The translations under genes and the position numbers were made by a program. A DNA stretch of 64,000 bases from CAILHX01 sp964511385 (GTDB lineage: Bacteria > Pseudomonadota > Gammaproteobacteria > Burkholderiales > Methylophilaceae), in NCBI GenBank assembly GCA_964511385.1, contig CAZEFE010000007.1, positions 153,991 to 217,990 of the forward strand, written 5' to 3'. Below are positions 16,450 through 24,215 of this stretch, one piece after another (the stretch's first letter is position 1; every line of letters begins with the position of its first letter). Under the pieces are notes generated by a model that was not told the origin of the DNA, did no database searches, and saw only the letters and a list, made by a program, of their open reading frames with translations.

Positions 16450-16916
16450 GCACGATTGATGTTCAGTTGACCCGCAACGCGTTTGGCCGCCTGGTGCTGA
16501 CCACGGCGGATGGTGTCGTCCACGAAGGTGTACTGCCGGTACGCGCCTTCCCCATTGCCGCGCCGGATTACGGCATTGCGCTGGTGAGCACGGATGGCCG
16601 GGAACTGGTGTGGATCGAGCGTCTGGGCGATATGCCGGAGAACCTTCGCGCGCTGGTGCAGGAGGAAATGGCCGGCCGCGAATTCATGCCGGAAATCCAC
16701 CGGCTGCGGCAGGTTTCCAGCTTTGCCACGCCCAGTACCTGGCAGGTGGAAACCAACCGCGGCGAAACTTCCTTCGTGCTCAAGGGCGAGGAGGATATCC
16801 GGCGCCTGGGCCACACCACGTTGCTGATTGCCGATAGCCACGGCATCCAGTTCCTCATCCGCGACATCCAGGCGCTGGATCAAGGCAGCCGCCGGTTGCT
16901 GGATCGCTTTCTGTAA
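16446..16916 (+). CDS. DUF1854 family protein, cyanophycin-associated
   Basis: A 156-aa soluble protein without signal or membrane segments. It matches the DUF1854 pattern: N-terminal LTRNAFGRLVLT, a VHEGVLPVRAFPI stretch, ELVWIERL, and the C-terminal half containing GHTTLLIADSHGIQFLIRDI. DUF1854 genes recur beside cyanophycin synthetase/ABC exporter pairs in Betaproteobacteria, so a role in cyanophycin metabolism is likely by context, but no biochemical function is known. The start overlaps the ABC stop (ATGA), so translation is coupled. Confidence 0.87.
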   Translation: MSTIDVQLTRNAFGRLVLTTADGVVHEGVLPVRAFPIAAPDYGIALVSTDGRELVWIERLGDMPENLRALVQEEMAGREFMPEIHRLRQVSSFATPSTWQVETNRGETSFVLKGEEDIRRLGHTTLLIADSHGIQFLIRDIQALDQGSRRLLDRFL

Positions 16917-16938
16917 CTGAACACCGGGACACTTCATC

Positions 16939-17706
16939 GTGAAACTCGCCACCTGGAACGTGAATTCGTTAAAAGTCAGGCTGCCGCATGTGCTGGACTG
17001 GCTGGCCAACGAGCAGCCGGACGTGTTGTGCCTGCAGGAAACCAAGCAGGAGGACAAGGATTTTCCGGTGCCGGCCATCAGCGAAGCCGGGTACACGCCG
17101 CTGTTTGCCGGGCAGAAAACCTATAACGGCGTTGCCATCCTGAGCAAGGTGGCCGGCACCGAGGTGCAGGTGGGCATTCCCGGTTTTAACGATGTGCAGC
17201 AGCGGGTGCTGGCGGCAACCGTGGATGGCGTGCGGGTGGTATGCGTTTATATTCCGAATGGGCAAAGCCTGGATTCGGACAAGTACCAGTACAAACTCAA
17301 ATGGTTGCAGGCGCTGACAGAATGGCTGCGCGGCGAAGTGGCCAAATACCCGAAACTGGCGCTGCTGGGGGATTACAACATCGCGCCGGAAGACCGGGAT
17401 GTGCACGACCCCAAGGCATGGGAAGGCCAGGTGCTGGTGAGCGAACCGGAGCGCGATGCCTTCCGGGCGATAGTCGATCTGGGCTTAACGGATGCGTTCC
17501 GCTTGTTCGAGCAGGAAGAAAAAAGCTTCAGCTGGTGGGATTACCGCATGGGCGGGTTTCGCCGCAACCTGGGGCTGCGTATCGACCACATCCTGTTGAC
17601 CGCGCCGCTGGCGCAGCAATGCCGCAGAAGCTGGATTGACAAGGCGCCGCGCAAACTGGAGCGGCCTTCCGACCACACGCCGGTAGTGACGGAACTGGCG
17701 GCGTGA
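16939..17706 (+). CDS. xth: Exodeoxyribonuclease III
   Basis: A 255-aa member of the AP endonuclease/exonuclease III family with the family motifs in order: WNVNSLKVRLPHV, LCLQETKQED (metal-ligand Glu), YIPNGQ, LLGDYNIAPEDRDVHDP, FSWWDYR and the final SDHTPV with the catalytic Asp-His. It cleaves abasic sites and removes 3' blocks in base-excision repair. It starts at GTG 22 nt after the DUF1854 stop and may be read through from the ABC operon. A strong terminator follows at once. Confidence 0.96.
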   Translation: MKLATWNVNSLKVRLPHVLDWLANEQPDVLCLQETKQEDKDFPVPAISEAGYTPLFAGQKTYNGVAILSKVAGTEVQVGIPGFNDVQQRVLAATVDGVRVVCVYIPNGQSLDSDKYQYKLKWLQALTEWLRGEVAKYPKLALLGDYNIAPEDRDVHDPKAWEGQVLVSEPERDAFRAIVDLGLTDAFRLFEQEEKSFSWWDYRMGGFRRNLGLRIDHILLTAPLAQQCRRSWIDKAPRKLERPSDHTPVVTELAA

Positions 17707-17713
17707 GGGCAAC

Positions 17714-17741
17714 AAAAAAGCGGGGATATCCCCGCTTTTTT
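17714..17741. terminator. Bidirectional intrinsic terminator
   Basis: A perfect 28-nt palindrome: an A6 tract, GCGGGGAT, ATCCCCGC and a T6 tract. Each strand has a GC-rich stem followed by a T-run, so it can end transcription of xth from the left and of the small secreted-protein gene from the right. Confidence 0.93.
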
Positions 17742-17761
17742 GATACTGGCAAAAGCCGTGA

Positions 17762-17959
17762 TTACTTGGCAGCTTTCTTATGGCCCTTCTTGTGAGCCTT
17801 TTTGGCTGGAGCGGCTGGCTTTTCAGCCTTGGCAGCGTCAGCAGCAGGAGCAGCAGCTTCAGCTGCTGGCTTGGCGTCAGCCTTGGGCGCATCGGCGGCA
17901 ATAGCGTTAACGGAAACGGCAAACAGGCCGGCGATCAGTGCAGCGATAAACTTGTTCAT
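17762..17959 (-). CDS. Small secreted Ala/Lys-rich protein
   Basis: A 65-aa product from the ATG at 17959, which has an AAGGA-type ribosome-binding site and opens a clean signal peptide (MNKFIAALIAGLFAVSVNAIA, about 1-22). The mature part is low-complexity Ala/Lys/Pro/Glu and ends in a basic KKAHKKGHKKAAK tail. Composition resembles acid-shock (Asr-like) periplasmic proteins, but this is only similarity in kind. It is divergent from the two-component system. Its predicted promoter (TATTGT at 18036-18041) has four GTAAGG-type half-sites directly upstream, so it is a likely target of that system. Confidence 0.75.
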   Translation of the reverse strand: MNKFIAALIAGLFAVSVNAIAADAPKADAKPAAEAAAPAADAAKAEKPAAPAKKAHKKGHKKAAK

Positions 17960-18035
17960 GGTAATTTCCTTGAATAAAATGGTTAAAGGTTTACAGAAAT
18001 GCGTTTGAATCCGCTCTGGTGCATCTCTGTCTGGC

Positions 18036-18089
18036 ACAATATCCCTCCAACCTTACCGCAGCCTTACCCTAACCTTACTCCAACCTTTC
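18036..18089 (-). promoter_or_regulatory. Four tandem response-regulator half-sites and a promoter
   Basis: Four direct repeats with exact 11-bp spacing start at 18051, 18062, 18073 (all CCTTAC on the plus strand) and 18084 (CCTTTC). Read on the minus strand they are GTAAGG-type half-sites followed after 9 nt by TATTGT (18041-18036), a -10-like hexamer for the small secreted-protein gene. The array runs right up to the ATG of the response-regulator gene on the plus strand. PmrA/QseB-type regulators bind direct repeats of this layout (5-6-bp half-sites, 11-bp period). Autoregulation and activation of the divergent gene are inferred. Confidence 0.65.
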
Positions 18090-18755
18090 ATGCGCATATT
18101 AATTGTTGAAGATGATCCCACCCTGGCTGACGGCTTGCTACGCTCGCTGGAGCAGGCCGGGTATGCGGTGGACTGCGCGATGAATGGCGAGCAGGCCAAT
18201 GGCATGCTACAAGAGACGGTGTATGACCTGGCGATACTGGATCTGGGCTTGCCCAAAATGGATGGCATCGAGGTGTTGAAGCGGCTGCGGGGACGCGGCG
18301 GGCGCACTCCAGTGCTGATCCTGACAGCGCGCGATGCCGTCGAGAGCCGGGTGGAGGGGCTGGATGCCGGCGCTGACGATTACCTCACCAAACCATTCAA
18401 CCTGGTTGAACTGGAGGCCCGGATTAGAGCCTTGATCCGGCGCGGCCAGTTGGGCAGCAATGCGTCATTGAGTTGCGGCAAGCTGACGCTGGATGTTGCG
18501 GCCCGGCGCGCGTTCTGCGAGCTTGAGCCAATTACGCTTTCCGCGCGCGAGCTGGGGGTGCTGGAAGTGCTGATGCTGCGGCAGGGCAAGGTGGTCAACA
18601 AGGAGCAGATCATGGAGGCGCTGTGCAACTGGGACGAGGATATTGGCGACAATGCGATTGAGGTTTACATCCATCGGCTACGCAAAAAGCTAGAAGCCTC
18701 CGGTGCCCGCATCCGCACGATCCGCGGCCTGGGATATCTGCTCGAGCATGAATAA
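18090..18755 (+). CDS. OmpR-family response regulator, TctD/QseB-like
   Basis: A 221-aa protein. The receiver domain (1-115) has the acidic pair EDD (7-9), phospho-acceptor D51, T/A switch region LTARDA and the conserved Lys in LTKPF. The C-terminal winged-helix DNA-binding domain (about 125-219) ends in IRTIRGLGYLLE. The start is fixed by the canonical MRILIVEDD, but the 28 nt upstream contain no G, so no Shine-Dalgarno pairing is possible. It overlaps the kinase gene by 8 nt. The 11-bp repeat array upstream is its probable binding site and also matches the cphA' promoter. Confidence 0.94.
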   Translation: MRILIVEDDPTLADGLLRSLEQAGYAVDCAMNGEQANGMLQETVYDLAILDLGLPKMDGIEVLKRLRGRGGRTPVLILTARDAVESRVEGLDAGADDYLTKPFNLVELEARIRALIRRGQLGSNASLSCGKLTLDVAARRAFCELEPITLSARELGVLEVLMLRQGKVVNKEQIMEALCNWDEDIGDNAIEVYIHRLRKKLEASGARIRTIRGLGYLLEHE

Positions 18756-20163
18756 CAGCCGCTCGCTTCGCCAGCAGTTATTGCGCCTGTTGCTGATCCT
18801 GCTGACGCTGATCCTGACAGCGGGAGCGGTCGTGTCCTATTACCGCGCCTACTATTTTGCCAATCTGGCGTATGACCGCTCGCTGTTGCGCGCTTCGCTG
18901 GCCTTGGCCGACCAGGTTGAAGTGGTGGGTGGGCAGGTGACGGTAGATTTGCCCAAAAAAGCGCTGGACCTGCTGGAATACGATAAAGACGACTGGATTT
19001 ACTACCGGGTGACCGACCACCATGGCCGGATTGTTGCCGGAGAGGTCAACTTGCGTCTCCCGAACAACATTCCGGCCCCTAGCAAACACATCTATTACGA
19101 CGATATCCTGGATGGGCAGCCGGTGCGGGTGGCCGCTTTTGCGCTGCCGCTGGACGGCACCCGGGTGCGCGGCATCGCGCTGGTGCAGGTAGCAGAAACC
19201 CGCACCAAGCGCAATTTCATGGTGCAGGAAATCATGGAAGCGACGATTTTCCCGCAACTGCTGATGATGACGCTGGCGGCGATCCTGCTGTACTTCGGGG
19301 TCAAGCGCGGCCTGCTGCCGCTGGATCGCCTGCGTCTGGCCATCAGTCAGCGTTCATACCAGGACCTGAGTGCCGTGGATACGGCGGATACGCCGCAAGA
19401 GCTCCAGCCGTTGCTTACCGCGATGAATGACCTGATGCAGCGGGTGCGGGAGGTGATCCAACTGCAGCAGCGTTTTATTGCCGATGCCTCGCATCAACTG
19501 CGTACTCCGCTGGCGGGGCTGCAGACCCAGGCGGAAATGGCGCTGCGCGAACAGGATCCGGTAGCGATACGCAATGCGCTGGAGCGGATACGCGGCAGTA
19601 CGGTCAGGGTGTCGCACCTGGTTCACCAATTGCTGGCGCTGGCCCGGATAGAGCCCGGTTCCGGACGCGATCTGCAACTGCAGTTGCTGGATCTGGCGCA
19701 ACTGGCGCGAGAGGTTTCGGCAGACTGGGTTTCGCCGGCACTGGCGAAAAACATTGATTTTGGCTTTGAAGCTGCATCAGGCGCTGAATCAGCATTAATC
19801 CCCGTGATTGTGCTGGGGGATGGCGTTCTGTTGCGCGAAATGTTGTCCAATCTGATCGACAACGCCATCCAGTACACCCCAAAGGGTGGGCGTGTCACGG
19901 TCAGCGTGACTGCTGCAGAAAGCAGCGCCATGCTGACCGTGGAAGACAATGGCCCCGGTATTCCCGAGGCCGACCGCGAGCGGGTGTTCGAGCGTTTCCA
20001 TCGCGTCGCAGGCAGCCTGGGCGAGGGGTGCGGGCTGGGGTTGGCGATTGTGCGGGAAATCGCACATGCCCATCATGCGCAAATCCTGCTGGAGCCCGGT
20101 ACCGGCCAGCAGGGAACGCGCATCCAGGTGGTGTTCCCGACGCGCGTTATCAGCGCACCTTGA
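18748..20163 (+). CDS. Sensor histidine kinase, TctE-like
   Basis: A 471-aa inner-membrane kinase. TM1 spans about 10-32, a periplasmic sensor region 33-165 and TM2 about 168-185. A HisKA domain carries H249 (IADASHQLRTPL), followed by the HATPase domain with N-box NLIDNAIQYTP, G1 DNGPGIP, F-box ERFHR and G2 GCGLGLAI. The ATG at 18748 overlaps the response-regulator stop. The sensor type resembles TctE-like kinases, which often sense carboxylates, but the ligand here is unknown. The 3' end overlaps the convergent ntrX gene by 14 nt. Confidence 0.94.
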   Translation: MNNSRSLRQQLLRLLLILLTLILTAGAVVSYYRAYYFANLAYDRSLLRASLALADQVEVVGGQVTVDLPKKALDLLEYDKDDWIYYRVTDHHGRIVAGEVNLRLPNNIPAPSKHIYYDDILDGQPVRVAAFALPLDGTRVRGIALVQVAETRTKRNFMVQEIMEATIFPQLLMMTLAAILLYFGVKRGLLPLDRLRLAISQRSYQDLSAVDTADTPQELQPLLTAMNDLMQRVREVIQLQQRFIADASHQLRTPLAGLQTQAEMALREQDPVAIRNALERIRGSTVRVSHLVHQLLALARIEPGSGRDLQLQLLDLAQLAREVSADWVSPALAKNIDFGFEAASGAESALIPVIVLGDGVLLREMLSNLIDNAIQYTPKGGRVTVSVTAAESSAMLTVEDNGPGIPEADRERVFERFHRVAGSLGEGCGLGLAIVREIAHAHHAQILLEPGTGQQGTRIQVVFPTRVISAP

Positions 20164-21433
20164 TTTCCAACTGTTTCAGCTTGCGATAAAGGTGGGTGCG
20201 TTCTAGCCCCACGGCTTCGGCCACCCGGCTCATGTTGCCGCCCGCCTTGGCGATATGGTGTTCGAAATACAGGCGCTCGAAAGCATCGCGCGCTTCGCGT
20301 AGCGGTTGGTCCATGGCAATCGGCAGCGGCGTGGCGGTCTGCTCCTGAGCCGGGGATGCTGTCGGTAAGGTTTCCAGGCCGGAGAATTCTTCCATCACGC
20401 GATGCACATCATCTACCCCGACGGTTTCTCCCAGGCTGCTGGACATCAGGCGCTGCACAATGTTTTTCAGCTGGGTGAGATTGCCGGGCCAGGAGGCATT
20501 CCGCAAGGCATTCAGCGCGGCGGTGTCAAACTCGCGGTAAGGGGCCTCGCCACCCTCTGACAGGTGGGTGGCGAGGGCGCGGGCCAGTTCCGGGATGTCT
20601 TCACGGTGATCGTTTAGCGCCGGCACGCGTATGGTGAGGGCGCTGACGCTCTGCAACAGGACATCGTCGAACTGGTTATTCGCCGCCAGGTGTGGCAGAT
20701 CGCGAGAAGTGGTGGCAACCACACGCACGGCATATTTTTCCGCGCTTTTCAGCAACAGCAGCAAGCCTTTTTGTTCATTGTGGGTCAGGTCGGCAATTTC
20801 GGGAATGAACAGCAAGCCGTCCCTGGCTTGTTCCAGCAGGCTGAGTGGCGCCTGCTCCAGCTTTTCCGGATGCTCCAGCGTGATCCACGGGGTGTCCTGC
20901 TTGTGCAAGGCGCGCGCGCACAATTCCATGCCGCAGCCCTTGGCGCCGACCAGCAGCAGCGGGGCTGCCAGATCGGCGGCGTGTTCCAGCCGCTGGCGCA
21001 GTTCGAGGATGGGCGCACTTTTGCCCAGGCTCATCAGGCTCATGGTCTGGCGCGGCAGGTGTTCACTTGCTTTTAATGCAGCGTTGACGGTTTTCAGCAG
21101 CTTTTGCAGCGCGATCGGTTTTTCCAGAAAATCAAAAGCCCCGATGCGCGTGGCTTCAACGGCGGTATCCACCGTGGCATGTCCCGACATCATGACCACC
21201 GGCATGGTCAGCAGCCCGCCATTGACCCATTCCTTCAGCAAGGTGACGCCGTCGCAATCCGGCATCCAGATGTCCAGCAGCACCAGGTCGGGACGGGTTT
21301 TTTGCCGATGCTCACGGGCTTCCGCCGCATTTTCCGCCAGGCGGATGTGATAGCCTTCATCTTCCAGAATGTCGCGCAACAACTCGCGTATGCCGACTTC
21401 ATCATCTACCACCAGAATGTGGTGCGCACTCAT
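20150..21433 (-). CDS. ntrX: NtrX-like response regulator with degenerate AAA+ domain
   Basis: A 427-aa NtrC-family protein. The receiver domain (1-120) has D54; the central domain spans about 140-330; a Fis-type helix-turn-helix ends the protein (NMSRVAEAVGLERTHLYRKL). The central domain lacks a normal Walker A (GAKGCGMEL where GESGTGKE is expected) and has no GAFTGA loop, so it probably neither hydrolyses ATP nor activates sigma54 in the usual way. The ntrY neighbour supports the NtrX assignment. The start overlaps the ntrY stop by 4 nt. Confidence 0.88.
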   Translation of the reverse strand: MSAHHILVVDDEVGIRELLRDILEDEGYHIRLAENAAEAREHRQKTRPDLVLLDIWMPDCDGVTLLKEWVNGGLLTMPVVMMSGHATVDTAVEATRIGAFDFLEKPIALQKLLKTVNAALKASEHLPRQTMSLMSLGKSAPILELRQRLEHAADLAAPLLLVGAKGCGMELCARALHKQDTPWITLEHPEKLEQAPLSLLEQARDGLLFIPEIADLTHNEQKGLLLLLKSAEKYAVRVVATTSRDLPHLAANNQFDDVLLQSVSALTIRVPALNDHREDIPELARALATHLSEGGEAPYREFDTAALNALRNASWPGNLTQLKNIVQRLMSSSLGETVGVDDVHRVMEEFSGLETLPTASPAQEQTATPLPIAMDQPLREARDAFERLYFEHHIAKAGGNMSRVAEAVGLERTHLYRKLKQLEIKVR

Positions 21434-23574
21434 GCAACTGACTCCTTGTTTGGTACTTGTTCCCGGTTAAGCGCCGGCAGCACGATGCTGACTGCCGCCC
21501 CGCCTTCAATCCGGTTTTCAATCTGAATATGGCCCTGATGCTCTTCCACGATTTTTTTGACTATCGCCAAGCCTAAGCCGGTGCCGTGGCGCTTGGTGGT
21601 GATGTAGGGTTCAAATGCCCGCGCAATGAGCTCTTCCGGGAAGCCGCTGCCATTGTCGGCAATCACTAATTGAACGCTGTCCTGCGCGTGCTTGCTGGCA
21701 ATGCGGATGGCCGGGGCGGTTTTTCCGTCCAGTGCATCCTGGGCGTTTTGCAGCAGGTTGTGCAACACCTGCCGCAGCATCGTGGCATCACCGAGGATAG
21801 TGGTTGCGGTTTTGGGCACATCGACGGTGATGGTGATGCCGGGCGGCTCATACAATGCCAATACTTCGCGGATGAGCTGGTTGATGTCCAACTCGGTCAG
21901 GTTGAGTGCGGGGGCACGGGCATATTCGCTGAATTCGTTGACCATGCTTTTCAGCGCAGTCACCTGGCTGACGATGGTGTGCGTGGCACGCTGCAAGACT
22001 TGCGCATCGGCGGGCTCCAGTTTGCTGGCCAGCTTGTGCTCGAGCCGTTCTGCCGATAGCTGGATCGGCGTGAGCGGATTCTTGATTTCGTGTGCCAGGC
22101 GGCGCGCCACCTCGCCCCAGGCGGCGTTGCGTTGCGCCTGGATCAGGTTGGAGATGTCGTCGAACACCACCACGAAACCGCTGTTGCTGCCTGCCGGGAG
22201 GCGGCTGCCGCGCACCAGCAGCACCTGCGTGCCATGGCGCCCGGCGATTTCCAGTTGTTCCTGCCAGGTATTCGCGGTTGCCTGCATCAGGCGGGTGAAA
22301 ATGGTTTGGGTAAAGGTTGCCAGTTCGGGCTGCTGTTCGCCCAGTGCCGGCAGCGCCAGTTGCTTCACCGCTTCCGGTGTGATGCCGAGGATTTGCCCGG
22401 CCGCCGGGTTGCAGGCGCGGATCGTCATCTGCTCATCCAGTGCCAGCACGCCGGAAGATAGGTTGGCGAGAATGGCTTCCAGATAGCCCCTCGCCGCCTC
22501 AATCTCGAGCCGCTGCTGCTCGGTGGCAAGCGTGGCTTCACGCAGTTGCCGCGACATGCTGTTGAACGAGCGTACCAGTATCCCCAACTCATCCTTGCCA
22601 TGCGCCGGCAGCACAATGTCATAGTTGCCGCTGGCAATGGCGCGCGTGCCTTCCGCCAGCACACCCAGCGGTGCGGAAAGCCGCCGGCTCAGCACAAAAG
22701 CAAACGACACCGCGGACAGCATCGCCAGCATCAGCACCAGCGTCAGGGTGAGCGCAAACACCTGTTTCAGCGCATCGCGCGCGAACGATAGCTCCTGGTA
22801 ATCCTGATACACCGCCTGCACTGATTCTGCGGTATCCGACAGCGCTTTGGGCACCGGATGCATCAATTGCAGCATGCGCGCTTCGCCGTGCAGATCCTGC
22901 GTATTCACCGGGGTGATGACGCGCAGGTACAAGCCCTTCCCCGGTAGCGGGTCAATTTCGCCATGGGCTCGTTGGCGCGATTTTCTCAGTTGATCCACGC
23001 TGGGCAGTTCCGGCAGAAAACTGGCGGAATCACTGCTGGAAAAAGCCACGATGCGCCCCTGCTGGGTAAGCAGCACGGCATCCTGTACCCCGGATTTTTC
23101 GCGCAGGTCATTCAGCGCAGAGACCTGGCTGCTGCCTTGCAGCGACAATGATGCCGCCATGTTGTCGGCCTTGTCCTCCAGGTCGCGCAGCATGATGTCC
23201 AGCGTGCTTTGCCCCAGCCGCAGGCCGCCGTCCAGGGCGGCTTCCACTTTGACGTTGAACCAGGATTCGATGGCGCGGGTGAGGAAGTTGACGGAAACGG
23301 CGTATACCAGCAGGCCGGGGATAATCGCCATCAAAGCGAACATGCCCAGCAGCCGCAGCGTCAGGCGGCTGCCCATGACCTGGTTGCGAATCTGCCGGTA
23401 CAGTTTCCACAATTGCCAGCCGACCAGTGCCGTCAGCGAGGCCGCCAGCGCAATGTTGAGCGCCAGCAGCACGGTATAGCTATGCCCGGAAACCGCCGTG
23501 TTGGCGCTGGCGTGGGAAAGCAGGTAGAGCAGCGCCCCTCCCAGCACGATTCCGATAAAAACGAAGTATTTCAC
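21430..23574 (-). CDS. ntrY: NtrY-like membrane sensor histidine kinase
   Basis: A 714-aa protein. Several N-terminal helices (about 4-22, 37-57, 72-95) precede a large periplasmic loop, and a further helix near 275-300 leads into a HAMP segment (SRRLSAPLGVLAEG). A PAS-type domain (about 365-470), a HisKA box (RRLAHEIKNPLTP) and an HATPase domain (NLLQNAQDAL, DNGSGFP, GTGLGLAI) follow. With NtrX it probably senses redox or nitrogen state. It is the penultimate gene of the def-to-ntrX operon. Confidence 0.92.
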   Translation of the reverse strand: MKYFVFIGIVLGGALLYLLSHASANTAVSGHSYTVLLALNIALAASLTALVGWQLWKLYRQIRNQVMGSRLTLRLLGMFALMAIIPGLLVYAVSVNFLTRAIESWFNVKVEAALDGGLRLGQSTLDIMLRDLEDKADNMAASLSLQGSSQVSALNDLREKSGVQDAVLLTQQGRIVAFSSSDSASFLPELPSVDQLRKSRQRAHGEIDPLPGKGLYLRVITPVNTQDLHGEARMLQLMHPVPKALSDTAESVQAVYQDYQELSFARDALKQVFALTLTLVLMLAMLSAVSFAFVLSRRLSAPLGVLAEGTRAIASGNYDIVLPAHGKDELGILVRSFNSMSRQLREATLATEQQRLEIEAARGYLEAILANLSSGVLALDEQMTIRACNPAAGQILGITPEAVKQLALPALGEQQPELATFTQTIFTRLMQATANTWQEQLEIAGRHGTQVLLVRGSRLPAGSNSGFVVVFDDISNLIQAQRNAAWGEVARRLAHEIKNPLTPIQLSAERLEHKLASKLEPADAQVLQRATHTIVSQVTALKSMVNEFSEYARAPALNLTELDINQLIREVLALYEPPGITITVDVPKTATTILGDATMLRQVLHNLLQNAQDALDGKTAPAIRIASKHAQDSVQLVIADNGSGFPEELIARAFEPYITTKRHGTGLGLAIVKKIVEEHQGHIQIENRIEGGAAVSIVLPALNREQVPNKESVA

Positions 23575-23591
23575 GTTGAGCCTGTGTCGGT

Positions 23592-24215
23592 TTACTTGCC
23601 GGGTTCTTTTTCCGGTTTTTCTGCTTTGTCCAGCGCGGGCGTCCAGCGGTGGCGTTCTGAAATCAGGTTCCAGCTTTCCGAGCCGATGGCGGAAACCTGG
23701 AGCGGTTTGGGCAGCTTGCTCTGGTCAAGGCGCATGCGCAGCATGGCATAGTAGGCGTTTTCTTTTTTGATCGCGGCTTTGTCCAGCGCGGATTTATCAA
23801 TGGCGACCCAATTCCTGACCTTGCTTAACTCCTCAATGGCCTCTGGCAAGGTGGCGAAGGTGGATTGGCGGTTGCCGACATGCAGCAGGTATTGCCTGGA
23901 CAATGCGTGATAGCTGAGACGGATGGAGAGGCTGGCGCTGGCGGCCTCCTGGTCGAACCAGTACTTGTTGGGCTCCATCAGCACGAATTCCACCAGGAAA
24001 CTGAGCGCAACGCCTTTGTTGATGGCGTCTTCCACTTCGCGTCCCAGCACGATGTCGAAGTCGGCGTTGACATGGTAGCCTTCGTCGCCGGCTACCAGTT
24101 CCGCGCGCTCGACATTGATGCCGTGGGCAAAAGCGGCTGGTGTGATGAAGGCCAGCAGGAGTGCCAGCCACAACGCATCAAGTTTTTTGCAGTACCGCGT
24201 AATAAAAGCCGTCAT
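23592..24215 (-). CDS. DUF4390 domain-containing exported protein
   Basis: A 207-aa protein with a signal peptide (about 13-30, cleaved near AFAHG). The domain is typical of the betaproteobacterial family found between rsmB and ntrY: LVEFVLMEPNKYWFDQE, LSYHALSRQYLLHV, FATLPEAIEELSKVRNW and the C-terminal SAIGSESWNLISERHRW. It is probably periplasmic; function is unknown, though the constant position before ntrY suggests a link to that sensor. It overlaps the rsmB 3' end by 38 nt. Confidence 0.85.
   Translation of the reverse strand: MTAFITRYCKKLDALWLALLLAFITPAAFAHGINVERAELVAGDEGYHVNADFDIVLGREVEDAINKGVALSFLVEFVLMEPNKYWFDQEAASASLSIRLSYHALSRQYLLHVGNRQSTFATLPEAIEELSKVRNWVAIDKSALDKAAIKKENAYYAMLRMRLDQSKLPKPLQVSAIGSESWNLISERHRWTPALDKAEKPEKEPGK

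Noticed and set aside
18051..18089. Short tandem repeats as a CRISPR or VNTR
   Set aside because: The units are 11 bp with a 6-bp core, far too short for CRISPR. Position and half-site structure fit a response-regulator binding array.
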